Positions 10,405 through 20,417 of a stretch of DNA of 64,000 bases are shown one piece after another (the stretch's first letter is position 1; each line of letters begins with the position of its first letter). The position numbers and the translations under genes were made by a program. Origin of the DNA: Bremia lactucae (Eukaryota; Oomycota; Peronosporomycetes; Peronosporales; Peronosporaceae); assembly GCF_004359215.1 (NCBI RefSeq), contig NC_090616.1, positions 1,837,976 through 1,901,975 of the forward strand, in the 5' to 3' direction. A model generated the notes under the pieces. That model was not told the origin of the DNA. It was given only the letters and a program-made list of their open reading frames with translations, and made no database searches.

Positions 10405-11850
10405 TACAACGTCGAAGCGAAGAGAATTGACAAGTGGTTAACAAAGTGGCCAATTTTTGGTGGTAAACAAGCGTGGTAATTGCTTCACGGCAATTGGAAA
10501 TCGATCTTATGAAAAGGATGCTTGCGTCTCAGAAATTCTTGTCCATGGGAACATCCGCTGTAGACTCACAGCTTGGTCTGTAAACAACAGATGGAGCTGT
10601 TAACTATTATGATCGGCAAATGGCATTGTCGGTCATGTTTCTATGACGTTGCCGTGAATATAATTTCTTTTCAGTGATTCGACCTTCATTATCTCACATG
10701 ACGCATTCCTGCTATTCAAGTCAATGTTTCAAAAAATTCCTACTTGTATGACAATGTATTAAAAAGTACGTCCAACTTTTGTCGTTTGATTGGAAAAAAT
10801 CTTAGAAAAATATAGCGTCACGTGTTCGACGTAGTGTTTACAGAAAAGTTACATCATCAATCTATTAGCGCTAAGGACGAGCATGACTAACAGTAGTACG
10901 TCACATCGCAGTGTACTGGATACATTATGAATGGAACTGATACCCTGTTGCCAAAGCTTCAAATTGTCTGGCATTAGGCGATTGCATCTTGCCATGATTC
11001 ATTCATGACTTCCGCATAAGCACGCAATAAATAGTAAGCAACTTACTGCATGAAAATACACAAAATCATCAACGAAAAGCTGTTTTTCTCCCTCTAATAC
11101 TCAACAATATTGCTAACGCTAAGGCGATACGACAGCTATAACCCGAAAGAGGGCACTCGCCAATATTAGCTGACCAAAAACGTCTGTTCATCTGACTGCT
11201 TATTTTATTGCAATCCTATTAAAGAGAGAGACGCGCAGAAGGCTCTATGAACGACATAGCTTGAAGATGAGAAGTTTTACAAAGATTAAAAATAGTGTTT
11301 CTCGTACAGTTATTTAGACTTTCTGCATGCACTTAGTACGGGAGAAGAAACTTTAAACATCGAGTGCTTGTCACTGAGGTTAGGAGCTACAAAGATCTTC
11401 TTCGCAATTGATAATGCAAGCGATAATTAAGTCGGCGTAATCCGCTCAAGGCTGTAACGTTTTACGACTAGCCGTTGCTGCGTGAATGTATCGAACGCAA
11501 AGGACATTGCCGCTCTAGATTTTCAGTTAAAATTTGATGATGACTTCGAGGTAGTCCAGGTATTGCCAAAGTGACTTGTATTATATATAGACACGATAAA
11601 GAAATGCATGTTATGTATGAAACGGGGCGGTCGTCACATACTTATTATTACCTACACGAGGATAAACAAAGAGCATGATTAACTAAAGGTGCCCCTTTAC
11701 AAATTCCATGTGTTGCCCACTATCAGGCGTCAATCTGCTTAATAACGGACTTGAGCTCACACTCTTTTTGGCCGATCTGAACAGTAAAGTGAAGCAGATC
11801 GGTCAGAGCACCAATTTATAAATTTGAAATAATATATGCATTGATTGATC
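10405..11850. repeat. inverted copy of the lipase 5' flank
   Basis: Reverse complement of about 7840-9285, and similar in the same orientation to 15112-16274. No open gene. The block ends at the LTR type A that starts near 11851. Confidence 0.8.
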
Positions 11851-12337
11851 GTTCAACGGGGCACCATTTAGTAGTACTGATAGATGCAAGTTAATCGAGG
11901 TGACTCAAAACCTTACGTTGACAAGGTTTAGAGGAAGGTTTCTATGAATGTGAAATGTTTTAGCTACAAGGGTCTAGAATATGGCTTCAGAATTGAGAAA
12001 AATAAAACTGTTAATAGATTTAGCTCCTGCGTAACGATCTTCTATCTACTACTGACTTTATTATTTTAATAACACACTATGTATAGCGCACTTTATTATA
12101 TCAATAACAGACTATTTGTGGCGCACCGCACGATCGTGTCTTCTAAGGTTGATTTAGACTTTAATCAACAACCAATAGAGCTAATGTCTCATTGCATCAA
12201 TGGTTCCAAGTTTGGCAATATTCGAACTATTAAGTCAAATAATTCATAAAGATGTTAATTTTGTACTTTTTTATATTTCCTCGCATGTGATATAATATTT
12301 GTTATTCCTATGGTACTAATGTAATGGACACCGTTAC
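11851..12337 (+). repeat. solo LTR, type A, degenerate
   Basis: Begins CAACGGGGCACCATTTAGTA and ends ACACCGTTAC. It aligns along its length with the e7 LTR at 52885-53334 (shared parts include TGCGCACCGCAC followed by ATCGTGTCTT, and GAGCTAATGTC). No internal retroelement sequence adjoins it, so it is a solo LTR. Confidence 0.75.
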
Positions 12338-12340
12338 GGG

Positions 12341-12403
12341 TAGATGGACCATTCGAATGCTCGATTCTACCACTAGTGCTCCCTTTGAAAAGACCCCCTA
12401 AAC
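12341..12403 (+). pseudogene. lipase gene fragment next to LTR A
   Basis: GGACCATTCGAATGCTCG followed by ACCACTAGTGCTCCC matches the lipase coding sequence just after the catalytic serine (9702-9770 in copy A), with a deletion. A related fragment lies at 16611-16690 beside another LTR A. It is non-functional. Confidence 0.65.
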
Positions 12404-12542
12404 AGTTTGCTTCAATATGCCCATTCTGTGCATGCATCAAATTTTGGTGCTATCAGATATATTCCACTTATCTAATTATATTTTAAGATCTCGAATAAGG
12501 CACGACGAGTCTATTACTTTCTATCGCTACCTTCAAAATCCT

Positions 12543-12604
12543 GTTAAACTGAGGCGCACTTTCGTTCCGTCAACATACGGAACGAAAGTGCGCCTCAGTT
12601 TAAC
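12543..12604. repeat. perfect 28-bp palindrome with 6-base loop
   Basis: Arms 12543-12570 and 12577-12604 are exact reverse complements around CAACAT. The arm begins GTTAAACTGAGGCGCACTTT. A second small hairpin follows at 12602-12628 (AACTTTCCA and TGGAAAGTT). GC content is higher than in the surroundings. It is absent from the otherwise similar block at 16690-16790, so it is an insertion in one duplicate. Confidence 0.9.
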
Positions 12605-12628
12605 TTTCCACTTTTCAACTGGAAAGTT

Positions 12629-13282
12629 TAGGTGAAGTTTGAATTCCGTAAGAGATTGAGCTAAAAATTTTCCTTGACGCATTCGACAGTCAGCGGCAAG
12701 CTTTGTGCAAGACGCATGGCATCACAGGACGAATGCGTTGGTCTGGTACAGCTTTAAATATAGATCACACTCGAATGCTCCACATCCTCTCACCAGTGCC
12801 GTCGACTGGCTAATTAGACAGCCTCTAAAAGCCAGTCAGAGGCAGCAGCAATTAGCCAAACATTAAAGTCTTCAACCCAACGATAGCAAAACAGCAGCCA
12901 AACGCCTTACTGAACAAACTCAATGTAATTGCTTACGCGCTAAAAACGACGCTTTCTTAAATTGGGGCCACCCGCGCTCATTGCTGAAGTTGCCAACTGC
13001 AATCGTGCTATCTGCGAAGTCGGCCAAGAATTTGCGGCTGCCCGACACGAATTTCATTTATGCATTAGCAACATAAGGTGGAAATTCCCCAAAAAAAAAC
13101 CTTCAGCCCTTTCATCCGATTACTGGCAAAAGAGGTGCTACATTCGATCTTTGGACTCTCGCGACCAAAAAGATGCGCATTGAAAATTTTAACATTGAAG
13201 TACTAACTGCTGCATTGAAAATCATTATTGGGTTTCGATACTGTTAACATGAACTTTTCTTGCGAATACGACACGTTTTCAA
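12629..13282. other. 3' flank of lipase C, shared with lipase D
   Basis: No gene. Bases from about 12962 to 13282 recur at about 16790-17110 downstream of lipase D, which shows that the 3' flanks were duplicated with the genes. The part from 12629 to 12960 has no partner that I noticed. Confidence 0.6.
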
Positions 13283-15111
13283 TTATGCCTTAATCTTGGA
13301 GACGCCGTGTGGGCGCAGATTTATCGTATTTGCACAATATCTCTGTTGATAGGTGTTGGCGGGATTTTGGCACAACAATGCGAGATCAGATGTAGTATTT
13401 AGACTCGTCGATGCTGCATTCAGATTCGAAATGGCGGCATGCAGTTGTGCCGCAGCTTTCGGCGCGTCTGCCAATCGGCGCGAGCTGTCAGCCCTATCCG
13501 GGAGTGCATACAGAAGAGCTGCATGACCTGTGTATAGATCTAGTACTTGCGAGCGGATAGTCACACCGATGATTGCGAGGTGGTCCAATCGTTGAAGTTG
13601 AGGCATTTCGTTCCACTTTCCAGGTAGTGAGATTCCACTGAAAGGGACGCTCGTTCCAATTCCGTCATTAGCCATTGAAATTGTATTAACAACCCCGTCA
13701 TTGGGTTGCCACGCAGTTGGTAGGCGAAGCTGATCCGCTGTGTACCGTCCACCTAGAAAAAAACCTAAGGGGCGCAATGGAAGCGACATAGTGAAAAGAT
13801 TCGGCAATGAAACTTTTCGCAGGAGAATGTCGAGGGTCTCAAACGTGTCCACATTGCTATAACTGTAGTAATATACGTCACTAAGCGTTGTTACCCACGT
13901 CGCCTCCTCTTTGGCCCCACCGGTAGATAAGCTCCAGAGACTGATGTCGCGGAAGCCTCGAGCAAAGATGGGGCTTGAAAAGACACGGTCCAGATACGCT
14001 GAAATGGATTCGNNNNNNNNNNNNNNNNNNNNNNNNNNNNNNNNNNNNNNNNNNNNNNNNNNNNNNNNNNNNNNNNNNNNNNNNNNNNNNNNNNNNNNNN
14101 NNNNNNNNNNNNNNNNAGCTGATCCGATGTGTACCGTCCACCTAGAAAAAAACCAAAGGGGCGCAATGGAAGCGACATAGTGAAAAGATTCGGCAATGAA
14201 ACTTTTCGCAGGAGAATGTCGAGGGTCTCAAACGTGTCCACATTGCTATAACTATAGTAATATACATCACTAAGCGTTGTTACCCACGCCGCCTCCTCTT
14301 TGGCCCCACCGGTAGATAAGCTCCAGAGACTGATGTCGCGGAAGCCTCGAGCAAAGATGGGGCTTGAAAAGACACGGTCCAGATACAATGAAATAGATTC
14401 GTTCGACTTTTTCGGAGAAATGCCCCACTGGTCCATTTTGGCATCGTATATCAATGAGACACTATCTCCGACAAGACCCATGACATTCGCCAAACCTGCA
14501 GCGAGGTTCTTGACACTGTTTCCAATCACCGAGAAGCCATCACTCAAGGTCGTGCCTTGATTGGGCGTTGAAATGGTCGTGATCGAGTGCACCCATTTCT
14601 TTCCTCCTTTGAATAGCGGATGGGACAACCGGTCCTCTACAGTGGGAGCACCAGTGGTGCCATAAGCAAGCATTTGAGCGAGCATTCGAATGGTCTGGCC
14701 ACCCATGCTGTGACCTACAAGGTGGACCTTATTGACGGAGCCATCTGAGTTGGTTGTGCCCCACTGGGGATACAATCCGGTGTAGTTGCGTCCATAGCGA
14801 AAATGATTGTAAGTCGTCGAGTGTTTCTGGCCGTAGTCGACTTGACCGCCTTTAATAACAGCATAAAGCTCACATGCACGATCCCAATTGCTGGAAAAGG
14901 GACCAACGGCAGCAGTGTAGACAGTGTATCCTTGATCGTTGAGCTTGGTTTCAAAGTCTCCCTGGAGTCCGCCCCAATAGCGAAAACCGTTAAGCTCGTC
15001 GCGACCCCATCCGGTAAATCCATGGACCAGGATGATAGGGAATCGGTTTGATGCATGTGCGGGTACAACAATGGATAGTGCCAAGAGTGCAAAGGAGAAG
15101 AGTGTCAACAT
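13283..15111 (-). CDS. secreted lipase copy C (family I.5-like), interrupted by a gap with overlapping ends
   Basis: ATG at 15111, signal peptide MLTLFSFALLALSIVVPAHA, then HGFTGWGRDEL, VGHSMGG (Ser135), the zinc-site residues Asp77, His97, His103 and the Asp of KMDQWG, then GGRYTSDQ at the gap (14116). Left of the gap (14011-13283) a second piece starts again at ESISAYLDRV, overlaps the first by about 90 residues with a few substitutions, and runs through PNDGVVNTIS (catalytic Asp, position 342 by copy D numbering) and LDHLAIIGV (His381) to TAA at 13285-13283. A complete protein would be about 479 residues. The two halves differ (PFGFF versus PLGFF, SDQ versus ADQ), so they may be different alleles or paralogues joined by scaffolding. 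The family hydrolyses triglycerides, and a secreted form would act outside the cell. Confidence 0.85.
14013..14116. other. assembly gap (N) inside lipase C
   Basis: The flanking sequences overlap: 13710-14012 resembles 14117-14400. This points to two partly redundant contigs placed side by side. Confidence 0.99.
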
Positions 15112-16274
15112 TACAACGTCGAAACGAAGAGAATTGACAAGTGATTAACAAAGTGGCCAATTTTTGGTGGTAGACAAGCGTGGTAATTGCTTCACGGCAA
15201 TTGGAAATCGATCTTATGAAAAGGATGCTTGCGTCTTAGAAATTCTTGTCCATGGGAACATCCGCTGTAGACTCACAGCTTGGTCTGTAAACAACAGATG
15301 GAGCTGTTTACTATTATGATCGGCAAATGGCATTGTCGGTCATGTTTCTAGGACGTAGCCGTGAATATAATTTGTTTTCAGTGATTCGAACTCCATTATC
15401 TTACATGACGCTAAACCGCTTTTCAAGTCAATGTTTCAAAAAATTCCTACTTGTATGACAATGTATTAAAAAGTACATCCAATTTTTGTCGTTTGATTGG
15501 AAAAAATCTAGAAAAATATAGCGTCACGTGTTCGACGTAGTGTTTACAGAAAAGTTACATCATCAATCTATTAGCGCTAAGGACGAGCATGACTAACAGT
15601 AGTACGTCCAATTGCAGTGTACTGGAGACATTATGAATGGAACTGATACCCTGTTGCCAAAGCTTCAAATTGTCTGGCATTAGGCGATTGCATCTTGCCA
15701 TGATTCATTCATGACTTCCGCATAAGCACGCAATAAATAGTAAGCAACTTACTGCATGGAATACACAAAATCATCAACGAAAAGCTGTATTTCTCCCTCT
15801 AATACTCAACAATATTGCTAACGCTAAGGCGATACGACAGCTATAACTCGAAAGAGGGCACTCGCCAATATTAGCTGACCAAAAACGTCTGTTCTTCTGA
15901 CTGCTTAATTTATTGCAATCCTATTAAAGAGAGAGACGCGCAGAAGGCTCTATGAACGACAAAGCTTGAAGATGAGAAATTTTGCAAAGATTATAAATAA
16001 TGCTTCTCGTACAGTTATTTAGACTTTCCTGTGTGCACTTAGTACGGGAGAAGATACTTTAAACATCGAATGCTTGTCATTGTGGTTAGGAGCTACAAAG
16101 CTCTTCTTCGCAATTGATTATGCAAGCGATAATTAAGTCGGCGTAATCCACTCAAGGCTGTAACGTTTTACGACTAGCCGTTGCTGCGTGAATGTATCGA
16201 ACGCAAAGGACATTGCCGCTCTAGATTTTCAGTTAAGTTTTAATGATTGACTTCGAGGTAGTCCAGGTATTACT
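15112..16274. repeat. 5' flank of lipase C, copy of the flank of lipases A and B
   Basis: Same orientation and sequence as 10405-11580, ending abruptly at the phrase GTCCAGGTATTACTAAG, where LTR A sequence starts without its own first part. The LTR joint is thus a deletion. No gene is visible. Confidence 0.75.
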
Positions 16275-16610
16275 AAGATTGAGAAAAATAAAACTGATAA
16301 TAGATTTGGCTCCTGCGTAATGGTCTTCTATCTACTACTGACTTCACTATATCAATAAAGACTATGTGTGGCGCACCGCACGATCGTGTCTTCTAAGGTT
16401 GATTTAGAATTAAATCAACAATCAATAGGGCCAATGTCTCATTGCATCAATATTATTAAGTTTGGAGATTTTGGAACGAGTAAGGTAAATAATTAATAAA
16501 GACGATAATACGAAAGTCTTTATTTATTTCCCGAAGTCTTTATTTATTTGATATATATTTATTATTATTCTTATAGGAAATGATACTTATCTAATGGACA
16601 TTCCGTTACG
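16275..16610 (+). repeat. truncated LTR type A
   Basis: Matches 11985-12337 (ATTGAGAAAAATAAAACTG near the left end and TGCATCAATATTATT further on) but lacks the first 130 or so bases. It lies at the same place relative to the lipase fragment as the LTR at 11851-12337, so both descend from one insertion before duplication. Confidence 0.7.
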
Positions 16611-16690
16611 GGTAGTTGGACCATTTGAATGCTCGCTGAAACGCTTCCTTATGGTACCACTGGTGCTCTTACTGAAGAAGACCCCCCTAC
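16611..16690 (+). pseudogene. lipase gene fragment next to truncated LTR A
   Basis: GGACCATTTGAATGCTCGCT, followed by TATGGTACCACTGGTGCTC, matches the lipase region after the catalytic serine better than the sister fragment at 12341-12403. It is a dead remnant. Confidence 0.65.
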
Positions 16691-17110
16691 GAATTTGCCA
16701 ATTCTGTACATGCCATCAAATTTTAATGATCAAATATAACAAACTCAAAGTAATCGTTTGCGCTGTAAACAACATGTTCCTATAAAAATTGGGGCCACCG
16801 GCGCTCAATACTGAAGTTGCCAAGTGCAATCGTGCTATCTGCGAAGTTGGCCAAGAATTTGCGGCTGCCCGACACGAATTTCATTTATGCATTAGCAACA
16901 CAAAGTAAAAGTACCTCAACATAAAAACTTCAGCCCATCCCATCCGGTAACTGGCAAAAGAGGTGCTACATTCGATCTTTGGACTCTCGCGACCAAAGAG
17001 ATGCGCATTGAAAATTTAAACATTGAAGTACTAACTGCTGCATTGAAAATCATTATTGGGTTTCGACACTGTTCACATGAACTTTTCATGCGAATACGAC
17101 ACGTTTTCAA

Positions 17111-17618
17111 TTATGCCTTAATCTTGGAGACGCCGTGTGGGCGCAGATTAATCGTATTTGCACAATATCTCTGTTGATAGGTATTGGCAGGATTCTGGCA
17201 CAACAACGCGAGATCAGATTTGGTATTTAGACTCGTCGATGCTGCATTCAGATTCGAAATGGCGGCATGCAGTTGTGCCACAGCTTTCGGCGCGTCTGCC
17301 AATCGGCGCGAGCTGTTAGCCCTATCCGGGAGTGCATACAGAAGAGCTGCATGACCTGTGTATAGATCAAGTACTTGCGAGCGGATAGTCACACCGATGA
17401 TTGCGAGGTGGTCCAATCGTTGAAGTTGAGGCATTTCGTTCCACTTTCCAGGTAGTGAGATTCCACTGAAAGGGACGCTCGTTCCAATTCCGTCATTAGC
17501 CATTGAAATTGTATTAACAACCCCGTCATTGGGTTGCCACGCAGTTGGTAGGCGAAGCTGATCCGATGTGTACCGTCCACCTAGAAAAAAACCAAAGGGG
17601 CGCAATGGAAGCGACATA
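17111..17618 (-). CDS. secreted lipase copy D, C-terminal 168 residues
   Basis: The frame enters from the gap at 17619 with SLPLRPFGFFLGGRYTSDQ and runs to a TAA stop at 17113-17111 in SKIKA. It holds PNDGVVNTIS with the catalytic Asp and LDHLAIIGV with the catalytic His, in the order and spacing of Geobacillus lipases. The last hundred residues, rich in Ala and Ser with paired Cys (LALLCQNP and RYCANTIN), go beyond the bacterial family core. The true start is in the gap. It is nearly identical to the C-terminal part of copy C. Confidence 0.85.
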
Positions 17619-17718
17619 NNNNNNNNNNNNNNNNNNNNNNNNNNNNNNNNNNNNNNNNNNNNNNNNNNNNNNNNNNNNNNNNNNNNNNNNNNNNNNNNNN
17701 NNNNNNNNNNNNNNNNNN
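17619..17718. other. assembly gap (N)
   Basis: Run of 100 N between lipase D and LTR B sequence. Confidence 0.99.
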
Positions 17719-17849
17719 TACCTATTTATGGATAAGAATTCAGGAAATTACTATATAAAGTAATTTCCTCCAAATATTACCTACCTTTTAGATAATATTA
17801 ATTAACAACCTTTTAGTGTTAATTTCATGTAACGATACGCCCCGTTACA
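17719..17849 (-). repeat. LTR type B, 5' end in minus orientation
   Basis: Read on minus it begins TGTAACGGGGCGTATCGTTA and continues like 7011-7114 and 63892-64000. It ends at the gap. Together with 7011-7114 it brackets the lipase array with outward-facing LTR starts. Confidence 0.8.
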
Positions 17850-17912
17850 GTTACAGCATTTGTCTCGGCTAGCAAAGCTTTTTAGTCGTGAATTTCATCT
17901 TTCTTACGTAAA

Positions 17913-18725
17913 TCAACAACCGTGATACCTCGCAGAAATAGCGTAGAACCACTCGACATGCCCCACTCGTTGGTTCTCACTCACATCTGAAGCAGTGTGA
18001 AGTGGACTTGTACTGAAACAGTACAAGTCGCAGTGCCCCGTTACATACATGACCACTTTGCCATGACAGCCTTTAACTGCGCGCACTAATGCGTCATTTT
18101 TTAGAGTAGCTCTATAGTGATCAAGAAACTCCCTCTCTCTGGCAAATTCCACCGCAAATTTAACCACACTGAATTGCCCATTTGCCGCTCCTTCATCTAG
18201 GGCCCGCCACGTCAATTTGAACATTCTCTCGTGTGCTTCATCATCTTCGTCCGAGCCAACCGATTGTGATATAAAGGTTTGAACGATTTCTAAATGTCCA
18301 TTTGTCGATGCAACAGCTACGACGACCTTTTGATAAAAAAAGATTCTGTCATTTATTTCATGAATTTCAAATTGACTCAATTCATCTTCGTCATCGCTGC
18401 TGTCGTCATATTCGCTTCTTTCTGCTCGTATTCGTGCTTGTTCACGTTCAAGAATATCGTGCATCAAACGGTGGATCACGTCTACATGGCCACTAGCAGC
18501 CGCACTTGCAATGGCATCCACTAGCTCAATATTGTACGACTGTAGGAGGTGCTCGAACCACTCGACACTGTTATTTGCCGCAGCTTTGATTAAAGCGTTC
18601 TCGGGCGCCATCAACAAGTCATCAATTAATTTCATTACGTGCTCTAGCGATGATATTTCTGCTGGCAAGTGTGTCGCAAGAATTCTCGTAAGCTTGGAAA
18701 CAAATTCCAGTTGACTCATTGCCAT
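17913..18725 (-). CDS. ankyrin-like protein with an LTR-derived in-frame segment
   Basis: The open frame of 270 residues starts at MAMSQLEFVSKLTRILATH, as in the intact paralogue at 46176-47000. Degenerate ankyrin-type helices include ALIKAAANNSVEWFEHLLQ and GHVDVIHRLMHDI, an acidic stretch, and GHLEIVQTFI. After KGCHGKVVMY the sequence passes into about 24 residues encoded by LTR B (17973-18045) and then returns to the normal end, VGHVEWFYAISARYHGC. The normal segment LLEQYDIDWDLERAF is missing here and is found instead at 6879-7010. The family probably mediates protein contacts; the function is unknown. The frame is open, but the product is probably altered. Confidence 0.6.
   Translation of the reverse strand: MAMSQLEFVSKLTRILATHLPAEISSLEHVMKLIDDLLMAPENALIKAAANNSVEWFEHLLQSYNIELVDAIASAAASGHVDVIHRLMHDILEREQARIRAERSEYDDSSDDEDELSQFEIHEINDRIFFYQKVVVAVASTNGHLEIVQTFISQSVGSDEDDEAHERMFKLTWRALDEGAANGQFSVVKFAVEFAREREFLDHYRATLKNDALVRAVKGCHGKVVMYVTGHCDLYCFSTSPLHTASDVSENQRVGHVEWFYAISARYHGC
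17973..18045 (+). repeat. LTR type B, 3' end fragment inside the ankyrin-like gene
   Basis: Ends CAGTGCCCCGTTACA and is followed by TACAT (18046-18050), the partner of the TACAT at 7006-7010. It matches the end of the LTR bordering e8 at 56900-56945 and the reverse of 45238-45310. Confidence 0.8.
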
Positions 18726-19778
18726 TAAATTGCAAGGTGATGGATGAACAGGATATGATGAGAGGAAAATTAATTGCCGAGAAAGGTGCTAGCTACGTAG
18801 CAATAAACTTTGATTTTTTAGCGGTATTTATCAGATAGCTAACTGTATAAGGAATCTGCGGAAAAGAGTACAGCCAGAATACTTTATAATCACGTTAAAC
18901 ATCAATGTTATTTGCCAGAATTACTGAAGCTTTTAGAATTCTTCGTTCGTTTAAAGGTCTTTTTAATAAGTCTAAGCATTTCAACATCCTTGGCTAGAAA
19001 TAGCTGAGAAAGATAAACTTACTTTTCCGCCGCACAAAACTGGAGCTTAAAGCTTCCGAATCCGGACATTAGCAATCTGCAAGTATTCAAGAGCCTGGAA
19101 TGTAGCTCGACATAAAAAACTTCTAGAATCTTTAATAAAATGAAGTTTCGATTGGTACTTCTATTTTTTATCTGCACCGTTAAGGCAGATGGCAATTTAT
19201 AACCAAGCTCAGCGATCTGTAAAAAATAGAATTTTTTTTTAAGCACTTTACGATAAAAAGTCAAACAACGAAAGAGCATCAAGTGACATTCTTAGCGATG
19301 TAAAAGTATATAAAAATAATATTTTATTCAAAGGCGATGCGTAGGTGCTAGTCAACTCGCTCTTGTATATTGCTTTGTTTTGTGTGTGTATTGAAAATAT
19401 ATATTGTAATATGGTTATGGAAGTGATTTCTTCGCCGATTTTACTGCGTATTTGATAAGTGTCCCCAGAAGAGCTATTACCTTCATGACAAGGCTTTTAA
19501 AAGAGATTGGCACGAAGGGGTGTACCTTGAAAAGGGTCCCCATCGTGGATTTTAATGAGGCTTACGGTGTACTTCGAAAGCAGAGCTCTCAGAAGTTTCA
19601 ACGACATCTACTCATTGAAATTGCAAAAGATTTTCGCATTCGCCATCGAAAACTACCTGTCCGGACAATCGCACCATGGATGAAACAGCGATGCAACGTA
19701 CGGACAATATGCAGAAGTTTTTCACTTTGAAGCAATGACGCACGAGCATTACAGTACATGGTCCAGTGACAGAGGTGA
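18726..19778. other. 5' flank of the ankyrin-like gene, then unassigned DNA
   Basis: Bases 18726-18900 match 47001-47170, the 5' flank of the paralogue, so the promoter was duplicated with the gene. A 92-codon plus-strand frame at 19452-19730 has no motif that I recognise and is broken in other frames. A possible remnant of a longer gene (CPQKSYYLHDKAFKRDWHEG in another frame at about 19455) cannot be assigned. Confidence 0.45.
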
Positions 19779-20417
19779 TGTAACGGGGCACCTTTCACGG
19801 TATTGATAAGTACACGTCAACCTTGCACTGATTACAGTGAAGGAGAGGTGCTTCGAAACTTAACGTACACATATGTACACAGGGAGGTTTCTACGAAGCT
19901 AAGGGTATTTAGCTTGTAAGGAGGTTTACCTTGACTCAAAATGTATGAGCAAAATTTTAGCTGGCAACATCGATCCGTACAGATGCCTGTCACTTGTTCA
20001 TCAGATGGCACTCTGATGAACGTCTTGGAGCGTCCACAAGCGTGTGGATGTACTACGAATGAGTTCGATGGCATCACTGTGGTACGACTGCTCAAGCTTA
20101 CAGTGTGATTACTAATCACACTGTGGAGTCAGCTGCCGGCGGCTGTGCGAATGCACAGGCAGCGCCGAATGTCCACGACTCGAATAAGTCGAGTGGATTG
20201 AGACATGAACATACTCGTAGCGGGCGACATTCAAGGAAGATACCGGTTGTCTAAAATGGACAACACGATGATCTAAGATCGAGGAGAGAGTCGACCGTAG
20301 AGGACCCGACTGTGATAGCGCAATCACAGTCGGAAGACGTTGAGGGAATAAGTCCCCACATATTTGAGAAGAAATTTCCTCAAATAGTTAAGGCTCAAGT
20401 GACTAGACTTCAGCATC

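Noticed and set aside
13891..14012. Continuation of the lipase C frame past the gap (off-frame tail with FQRIWTVSF)
   Set aside because: This tail is in the wrong frame for the lipase. The same bases read correctly as ESISAYLDRV in another frame, so the two contigs must be treated separately.
19452..19730. 92-codon plus-strand frame
   Set aside because: No recognisable domain, and the best coding-like peptide is in a different, broken frame. Left as unassigned.
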